Source: Uloborus plumipes (Eukaryota > Arthropoda > Arachnida > Araneae > Uloboridae). From it: a stretch of DNA of 64,000 nucleotides. The notes under the pieces were generated by a model. It was not told where the DNA came from and did not search any database. It saw only the letters and a list, made by a program, of their open reading frames with translations. Where the stretch lies: positions 1 to 64,000 of the forward strand of contig JAXGGA010003917.1 of the NCBI GenBank assembly GCA_038373865.1, given 5' to 3'. Position numbers and translations under genes: made by a program. Of the stretch, positions 57,449 through 64,000 are shown one piece after another (position 1 is the first letter of the stretch; each line of letters begins with the position of its first letter).

Positions 57449-58484
57449 ATCTTTCTTTCTAACTATCTATCTATGTCACGCTTCTTTCTCCTGAACGCCA
57501 ATGAACTGAAAGTCGAACCAGGTACCGATAGACAGGTAATTTTTCAGGCTTCATTAGTTTCAGTTTGTATAATTATACGATTTTAATTAGCGAAGATATC
57601 AATTAATAAGTAGTCAAGTTTAAAGCGATTAAGCCTAATAAATGATTAAACTTCCAAGACATTTCTTACCGTTGCCATTTTGAATAAAAACGTTAATTAA
57701 ATTATTGAACTGCTTAAAATTCCAAGATATTTATTTCTTACCGTTGCCATTTTGAATTAAAACGTTAATTAAATTATTGAACTATTTAAAATTCCAAGAT
57801 ATTTATTTCTTTCCGTTGCGATTTTAAATTAAAACGTTAATTAAATTGAACTTTTTAAAATGAAAGAGTGTTATTTTTTTCCATTGTCATTTGGAATACG
57901 TGTTATAACAAAGTTCTAACAATTGTTTTTATTCTAATTATTAATGACATATTTTTTCTCTGGTACTATTTTGAAAATGTGTTTTTAAATAAAATTGCAA
58001 TTGCTGTTTTTAGAAGGGGCTTTTTTTGGCTGCGATCCAAATATTAAAAGAACTTTTTCGTTTAGAATTTTGCAATTAATTTTACAGGAAGAAAGCGGTT
58101 TGTAAATAATTATTTTTGGAAAGGAATTTTATTTGTTATTTAGGGAGAGTGCTAAGCATGCGCTACTTGACATCGTCTTTATTTTTGAGGAAGCATGTGC
58201 AAATAATTCGATTGATTCTTTGATGCAGGAAAGCTTTTTAACGAGCCGCTTTATCGGGGAGTAGTTTATTAAACTTTTCCTTGGTACTTTAAAGGCGAGC
58301 CGCCTTGGCGGCGAGTGGTTTTTTGAAACTTTCCTCGCTACTGTAAAGGCGAGCCGCCTTGACGGCGAATAAACTGTTTAAACTTTCCTCATTACTTTAA
58401 AGGCGAGCCGCCTTGGTGGCGAGTAGTTTTCTCAAACTGCCTTCACTACATTACAGCCCGTGCAACGCCGGGCCACGCAGCTAG
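57394..58484 (+). mobile_element. Helitron, second array, unit 2 (different 3' half)
   Basis: Shares the first 250 bp with the other units, then diverges. It contains three copies of a roughly 70-bp repeat around CGTTAATTAAATTATTGAAC (57650-57860) and four of a roughly 55-bp repeat around AAAGGCGAGCCGCCTTGGCG (58255-58440). It ends with the hairpin GCCCGTGCAACGCCGGGC, then CACGCAG and CTAG followed by T. Chimeric or alternative-3'-end Helitron. Confidence 0.8.
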
Positions 58485-59854
58485 TGTAAAACTAAAATTG
58501 TTAGAAAACGTTGAGAAATAACTGAGACATGAGGATATGAATAAAAGCATCAACCTAACTTGATAAACGTAAAATAAATGAAATGCCTCAACAGCAGTGC
58601 ATAAAAAAAAAAAAGAGTGGAGCTGTTTTCTTTCGTACGGTTTCCATGGAGACGACGAAAAATTTCTAAACTTGATACGCCTATTTTAAAGTAAACGAGT
58701 ATAGATAAATTTGAAATATTTTTTTATCCTTTGTAAATCCAGCAAACTCACATTTCTCATGACACTTCTCTAATCATTATTTAACCAAAGGAATTCATTC
58801 GTATTTCATTTTAAGCATACTTCCTAATTGTACATAATATCAATCTCGCTACCTGTTGATAACGAAACCAAGTAGTAATGAAAAAAAAAAAATGTTGATA
58901 CGTTTTAAGAAGTTTGAATATTTGAATTTTATGCCATAATATTTTTTAAGTGCGCAAGTGTCTGAAAACATACTTTTTAATTTTATAATGACAAAGTTCA
59001 TTTTTTACACCTTCAATAATTTACACTGGATAAAAATGGAAACTGTAAGTATTGTTATATCAAAAAAAAAGATGTTTAAAACATAATTTAAGGATATGTA
59101 TTTTTTGCGAAGGATGAAATAGGTTTCGTAAACTTTCGAGACGGAAAAAGATTTTTATAAAGGATATTTGAAAAAGAAGGGAAAATATCAAGGAATTAAT
59201 TTAATAATAACAAAGTAAGTTTAATATTTACACCTTCAATAATTGACAGTGGATAAAAATTTAAACTGTAAGTATTGCTATTGCAACAAAAAAGATATTT
59301 AAAAAAATAATTTAAGTTTATGTTTTTTTTTTCTTTTTTTTTGCCCTGGAAAAATATAGGTTTCGTAACTTTCGAGAAGGAAAAAGATTTTTATAAAGGA
59401 TTTCTGAAAAAGTAAAAAGAAGGACAAATATCAAGGAAAAGGTTAACAAACATTTTTAGTCGTAAAATGAATTGATATTTTTTATGAAAAAAAAATATTT
59501 TGTTTATGTTGGCACTGTAAAATGTTATGCATTACGATAAAATCATAAATTCACTATGAAAAGTAGAAGCAGTCTAAAGCAGTGAGTAACCGCCCTAAGC
59601 AAGGGCTAAGGCAGGAACATGCAAAGTCTGTTCAAAAAAAAAGGGGGGGGGGGGAATATTAAGGAAAAGGTTATCAAAAATATTTAGTCGTAAAATATAT
59701 TGATATTTTTTATGAAAAAAAATATTTTTGGTTATATTTTCACTGTAAAATATTATGCATTACAATAAAATCATAAGTTCAATATAAAAAGTAAAAGTAG
59801 TCTGTGCAAAAAACAAAACTTTTCAAACAAATTCGTAACAATTAAGAGAAAACA
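58485..59854. other. AT-rich spacer with diverged internal repeats
   Basis: The block TTTACACCTTCAATAAT... with TAAACTGTAAGTATTG and GGTTTCGTAA.CTTTCGAGA occurs at about 59003-59165 and 59232-59400; a further pair with GGAAAAGGTTA and TTAGTCGTAAAAT lies at about 59436 and 59664. No gene. Confidence 0.55.
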
Positions 59855-59861
59855 ACTCACC

Positions 59862-60062
59862 GTCAAATGCAACTTTAACAAACTTGTTCCTTCCACCCTT
59901 ACAACATATATTTTTAGCTTCAATATTCCCTATTCACAAGAAAGTTTATTTCTCAACGCACAAAATACGCTTCAAAACGGCATTTCGCTTCGGAACTGTG
60001 AGGAACTTGTAGCACCAATGAGTGGAGAGAGTTTCGGTCGTCTGTTCGAACACGTCGCGCTG
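59862..60062 (-). promoter_or_regulatory. Candidate 5' UTR exon/promoter (minus strand)
   Basis: The segment is GC- and CpG-richer than its surroundings. On the minus strand it ends TGCATTTGACG followed by GTGAGT (59855-59860), a strong-looking 5' splice donor. The one minus-strand frame across it (59946-60179) is not recognised and stops before the donor, so if transcribed this would be non-coding leader. Purely inferential; no coding exon is known to lie downstream. Confidence 0.25.
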
Positions 60063-60065
60063 GAC

Positions 60066-60335
60066 TCGAGATTCGGAATTGAGTGAACAGCAACGAGGGT
60101 GGCTGTTCTCGGCAATGAATATCCCCCTCCCCCTCCCCCTGCTATCAAAGAAGGGCGCTGCTTGTCGGTCGGGGCTCAATTTGTTCCTAGTCGCGATCCT
60201 TAATCATTTGTTTTTTTTACTTACAAGCTTATTTTGTTTTCCGCCTGGAACTTGTAGCCTATCGGAGTAAAAACAATTTCGGGGATTTGGTTGATAGGAG
60301 ATGCGCTTAAAATTAGAGAATTCGTTATTTCTATT
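60066..60335. repeat. Segmental tandem duplication, copy 1
   Basis: CGAGATTCGGAATTGAGTGA, GGGCGCTGCTTGTCGGTCGG, TCGGGGATTTGGTTGATAGG and AGATGCGCTTA recur in order at 60624-60893. It lies immediately upstream of the candidate minus-strand exon. Confidence 0.85.
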
Positions 60336-60450
60336 GTTTGGAAGTATGATTTTTGTAGCTTTCTATTTGTATGGAGCTTATATTTATTGTACTTTCTGTT
60401 GCACTTAAGTTATGGTAAAAACTTATTCAATAACTTTCTTACGATTTTGG

Positions 60451-60619
60451 TACGCTTTTATTAGTTTCACTAGTGGGTATGTATGCAACTCTGAATAAAA
60501 GATAAAATTCACGTTCTTTGCAAATATAAAAGTAATATATTTAATATTATTATTAATACTGAAAGCTAAACTTTATTACATGTTGATGTATTATGAGTGT
60601 TTCAGTTGTTTGTATGTAA
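60451..60619 (+). repeat. Dispersed repeat R3, copy 4 (left part)
   Basis: CGCTTTTATTAGTTTCACTA and GCAACTCTGAATAAAAGATA followed by the core, breaking off at GTATGTAACTC where the duplicated segment at 60624 begins. Confidence 0.65.
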
Positions 60620-60623
60620 CTCG

Positions 60624-60893
60624 AGATTCGGAATTGAATGATTAGCAACGAAGGTGGCAATGAATACCCCCCACCCCTGCTATCAAATAAGGGCGCTGCT
60701 TGTCGGTCGGGGCTCCATTTGTTCCTAGTTGCGATCTTTAATCATTTGGTTTTTTTTCTTTGTTTCCGGAGCGCTACGAAAAATACTTACAAGCTTGTTT
60801 TGTTTTCCACCTAAAACTTGTAGCCTATTGGAGTAAAAACAGTTTCGGGGATTTGGTTGATAGGAGATGCGCTTACAATTACAGAATTCGTTA
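60624..60893. repeat. Segmental tandem duplication, copy 2
   Basis: Second copy, about 560 bp to the right, with an extra GTTTCCGGAGCGCTACGAAA stretch and a shorter C-rich tract. It continues, after an inserted R3 block, at 61590-61700, which matches 60330-60450 (TGTATGGAGCTTATATTT, TTATGGTAAAAACT). Confidence 0.85.
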
Positions 60894-61590
60894 TTAATAC
60901 GCTTTTATTAGCTTAACATGTGGGTTTGTCTGTTTGTATGTATGTATGAAACTCTGAATAAAAGATAAAATTCACGTGTGATTTCATGATACTCTGATTT
61001 CCCTCTGATATTCAAAACTATTAAATATTCGCAAAGTTTACCTGCACTTATAATACTTCAACATGTAATATAGTTTAGCCTTTAGTATTAATAATAGTCT
61101 TAAATATATTTATTTTATATTTGCAAAGAAAAAACTCTCTAAAAGCGTATTTTTTAATTTTTTTAAACTATAATTATTAAATTATTAGTATCACATGTGG
61201 GTTTGTATGTTTGTATGTAACTCTGAATAAAAGGTAAAATTCACATTCTTTACAAATATAAAAGTAATATATTTAATACTACTATAAATACTAAAGGCTA
61301 AACTATATTACATGTTGATGTATTATAAGTGTTTCAGTTGCTTGTGTGTTCAGTTGTTTGGTGCTTTAAAGATGAAATTCACGCTCTTTGCTAACATAAA
61401 AGTAATACATTTAATACTATTATTAATATTAAAAGCTAAACTACATTACATTTAATGTATTAAGTGCATGTAAATTTAGCGGATATTCAATATTTTTGAA
61501 AATCAGAGGGAAAAAAAGTTTATAGTGTCATCAAATATTGTTTGTTTAATTTTTAAAAGTGTATTTTTTAGTTGTTTTAAACTACAATTT
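60894..61590 (+). repeat. Dispersed repeat R3, copies 5-6 (tandem, with inversion)
   Basis: Begins AATACGCTTTTATTAGCTTA. The core of the first unit (about 60979-61130) is in reverse orientation between normally oriented ends; a second unit follows from about 61190 in normal orientation with its core partly duplicated. It ends near AAACTACAATTTGATTA. It interrupts sequence that is continuous at 60320-60335 (GAATTCGTTATT then TCTATTGTTTGG). Confidence 0.7.
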
Positions 61591-61700
61591 GATTATTTCT
61601 GTTGTTTGAACTGTATGGAGCTTATATTTTTGTATTTTCTGCCCCACTTAAATTATGGTAAAAACTAATTCAATAATTGTCTTATGTTTTTTGTACTAAG

Positions 61701-63189
61701 ATTTTGTTTGTAGGGGCATGTGGGGAATAGTGAAAAAACGGAGCAGTATGAAATGGGAAAAATATTTTCACAGCTTACAGTGCAAAAATTCTAGTAATAT
61801 TTTATCTATATTCGAAAAATAAATAGCTCCAACGACGAAGTAATACAAAATATTTTGTAAATTTGGAACCCATAGCTTGATATTTCGTAGTTAATCGAGC
61901 ATAATTTTTGTTATGAAAAAGTAGTAAGATTTTGTAATTAAACATTTTAAGTACTAACTTAGATCGCCAGACTTCATTTTCTTAATTATTTTGTTATTAA
62001 TTATACGGACAAAAATTTGTTTTTGTATTTTTTTAAAGTATCATTTGTCCGTTTAGTGCGCATCTGCGCGTGCACTCAAGTATGATAAGAAACATTTTGA
62101 AATGTGTTTCTTGGGATTTTTATTTAGCAATCAAGAAAATTGCTTATTGACCTCACTCTGACATAGCCTAACATTTACGCTGTTTCGTTTGCTATTGTCT
62201 TTGCGATTGCACAGACACGTGACACTTTAAAATTTTGTTGAATATCAACTACAAAAATAATCACTAAAAATATGCTAAAAATATCACTCAAAATACGAGT
62301 CGCGTTCATAAAGTAAGTCTCGTAATACACTCATAAGGGGAGCCATTTCGAAATCTCCACCCAAATCCCTCCGTGGCCATTTTTGGTCAGAAATTCCGAA
62401 ATTGCTTTTCTTATTTCTTTTTCGAAAAATACGTTTTGTAACATCTTTTGGGAGTTCAATTATATTAAATACAGTTTGGAAAGCCTTCAAAATAGTTTAA
62501 AACCAATTAATTTTAATATTATTAATTAAAAATTCGGTTTCTATTCAACAAAACTCAAATTGGTCAAAATCTTACAATTTTTTTTTTCGGGGGCTGCTTT
62601 AAGAGTGTCCAACTATGTATTTGAAAGCACTATATTAACGAAAAACAAGTTAGTTGCATTAAAATCCCAGAAATCGGAACCCCCAACATTCGAAACCTTG
62701 GAAAACCCAAGCATGATTTTTAAAACTTACTCATAAAACTTTATTACAAAACTGAAAATAAAAACAGAAATCAAAAATCATAAACAAGGCTAGTACTTTT
62801 TCAAAACATGAAATAAGCTTCTCAATTGTTACTTAAAAATGAATATGTATCCTTGGTTAATTACAGTAAAAGCAGTTTTCTTTATCGACGAAAAAAATAA
62901 TAAGAAAACTTCAAACATTTTGAAAAAAAAAAAAAAAAACGCTATGCTATGGAAATTTCACTCACATTCAGCAGGTTTATAAGTTATGCTAGTAATAGGG
63001 GGAGGGGAGGCAGGAGCATCTTTTTTATACAACTGCGAAATTCTGTATTAAAAGCTTTAAAACACATTTCAAGTTTTTTTCTCACTAAACGATTTGAGGA
63101 ATTTGTTCTCTAATTCTAAAAAATGTAAGAAGAACAAAATAATTACTGCAATAAAAAGCTTAGAGTTATGTTAATAAAGCAAACAATGT
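61701..63189. other. AT-rich spacer, no gene seen
   Basis: Besides the mariner-like end at 62290, only homopolymer runs (62922-62939) and unrecognised short frames. Confidence 0.5.
62290..62335. other. Possible mariner-like terminal repeat
   Basis: ATACGAGTCGCGTTCATAAAG followed by TAAGTCTCGTA resembles the ACGAG..GTTCATAAAGTA ends of some mariner elements. No partner end and no transposase could be found nearby. Confidence 0.2.
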
Positions 63190-63275
63190 CGGATGTCTGT
63201 GCATCCATAAGCTCTCAATTTTTCGCATTGAAAAAGGCGTTCCTTGTAACGCCGAAACATGTGTCTGCAGTATCC
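63190..63275 (+). repeat. Half copy of the 51880-52150 foldback
   Basis: GGATGTCTGTGCATCCATAA, then GCTCTCAATTTTTCGCATTG and TTCCTTGTAACGCCGAAACA, in the orientation of the right arm at 52046-52130. Confidence 0.65.
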
Positions 63276-64000
63276 CTACTTATTAGTGCTAAATAACGTT
63301 GGATTAAAAATTTGCAATTTATAATTTGCACTAAGGTAAGCATTTTCTTCAATGTCCCCACTACTTATCAAATTTTGCTGTTATTGAAAGTAACCAAAAG
63401 AAACTGAATTTCATTATTAATCTAAGCAAGTAATTATATAAAATAAGTGATTATGTGTAATGATTATATACAAGCTGATTTAACGTATTTGAACCTGCTA
63501 GCAATTTACATAGATATACAACATTTTCCATTGCAGTATTTACACATTGGTGACACAGTCCATTTTGGAAGCACCCAACAAGTTTTTGAGAGTAGTTTGT
63601 TTAACGCTTGCATGACGTAAATTCGCTTAAGTCATTTCACCTCTTTAGAGAATTCATTTGTTAATTCAGTCTCTATGAAAAGCATTTCTATCTTATTTAA
63701 TCCATTAAACTTAGATTGTGGTGGTTCCTTCACTGAAAGATATGCTGGATTTACAAATAATGGCGCCTCATGTGATAACTGAGGGACCTTTTCAGAGGAT
63801 AAGGGACCTTTTCAGGAAATATAAGTGGACATTTTCAGCCCCACTGCTGAAATGACACATGCTTTAACATTGAATGCTTGTTCCATGAAAAGATTCCTTG
63901 CCTGTTGGCTTGTTGTAATACTAGAGTTATAATAAATATTATCGTGCACGATCACTGCAAAAACACCGGTCCTAAAATGCGAGTTAAATGTAGTTCTATA
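63276..64000. other. AT-rich spacer, no gene seen
   Basis: GAGGGACCTTTTCAG / AAGGGACCTTTTCAG is repeated at 63781 and 63802; nothing else supportable before the window ends. Confidence 0.55.

Noticed and set aside
1..64000. Search for a novel defence, biosynthetic or gene-cluster system
   Set aside because: No clustered coding sequences exist in the window; everything with structure is explained as transposons, repeats or short chance frames.

Overview
This window looks like nuclear, non-coding DNA from an animal, most probably an arthropod. It is strongly AT-rich by eye, with long A/T runs and microsatellites. There is no operon-like organisation and no rRNA or confident tRNA gene. Its transposable elements are of families common in arthropods: Tc1/mariner, pogo-like, Helitron, tRNA-derived SINE and an RNase H-bearing LINE. 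I cannot fix the species; a chelicerate such as a spider is possible but is only an impression. No host protein-coding gene could be supported. The one intact coding sequence is a transposase.

Layout. 0-13 kb: AT-rich spacer with dispersed repeats (285-475, 2780-3165, 5755-6050, 6350-6770), a small TTA-flanked MITE (10127-10269), a TTA/TTG microsatellite that reads as poly-leucine, and a first CTGTAAAA-type MITE (11717-12040). 12.8-16.6 kb: a transposon stack. Satellite-like repeat is followed by a mariner (13172-15380) with a deleted transposase; a second TIR element (13308-14596) sits inside it, and 17 bp further on lies a complete Tc1-type transposon (15398-16615) with an intact DD36E transposase. 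19-29 kb: more MITEs, an approximately 146-bp tandem repeat (21290-21890), a pogo-type MITE (25579-26135) and a 1.5-kb near-palindromic Tc1-derived hairpin (27032-28558). 29-35 kb: a SINE, an inverted repeat, and a head-to-tail array of three Helitron units (32618-35029) followed by a transposase fragment. 35.6-40 kb: mostly featureless. 40-49 kb: several MITEs, two TA-flanked TIR elements (42543-43681 and 43800-44400) and a reverse-oriented Helitron with an internal tandem duplication. 50-58 kb: a decayed LINE tail on the minus strand, foldbacks, two related reverse Helitrons and a second Helitron array (56378-58484) carrying a MITE insertion with a visible target duplication. 59.8-61.7 kb: a GC-richer segment, perhaps a promoter or first exon on the minus strand, whose flank is tandemly duplicated and interrupted by a dispersed repeat.

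How it works together. Nothing forms a pathway. The common thread is successive TE insertion, visible as nested elements, TA or A/T target sites, and empty-versus-filled paralogous sites that set the order of events. The 15541-16584 transposase and its near-identical 27-bp TIRs make that Tc1-type element the best candidate here for recent activity.
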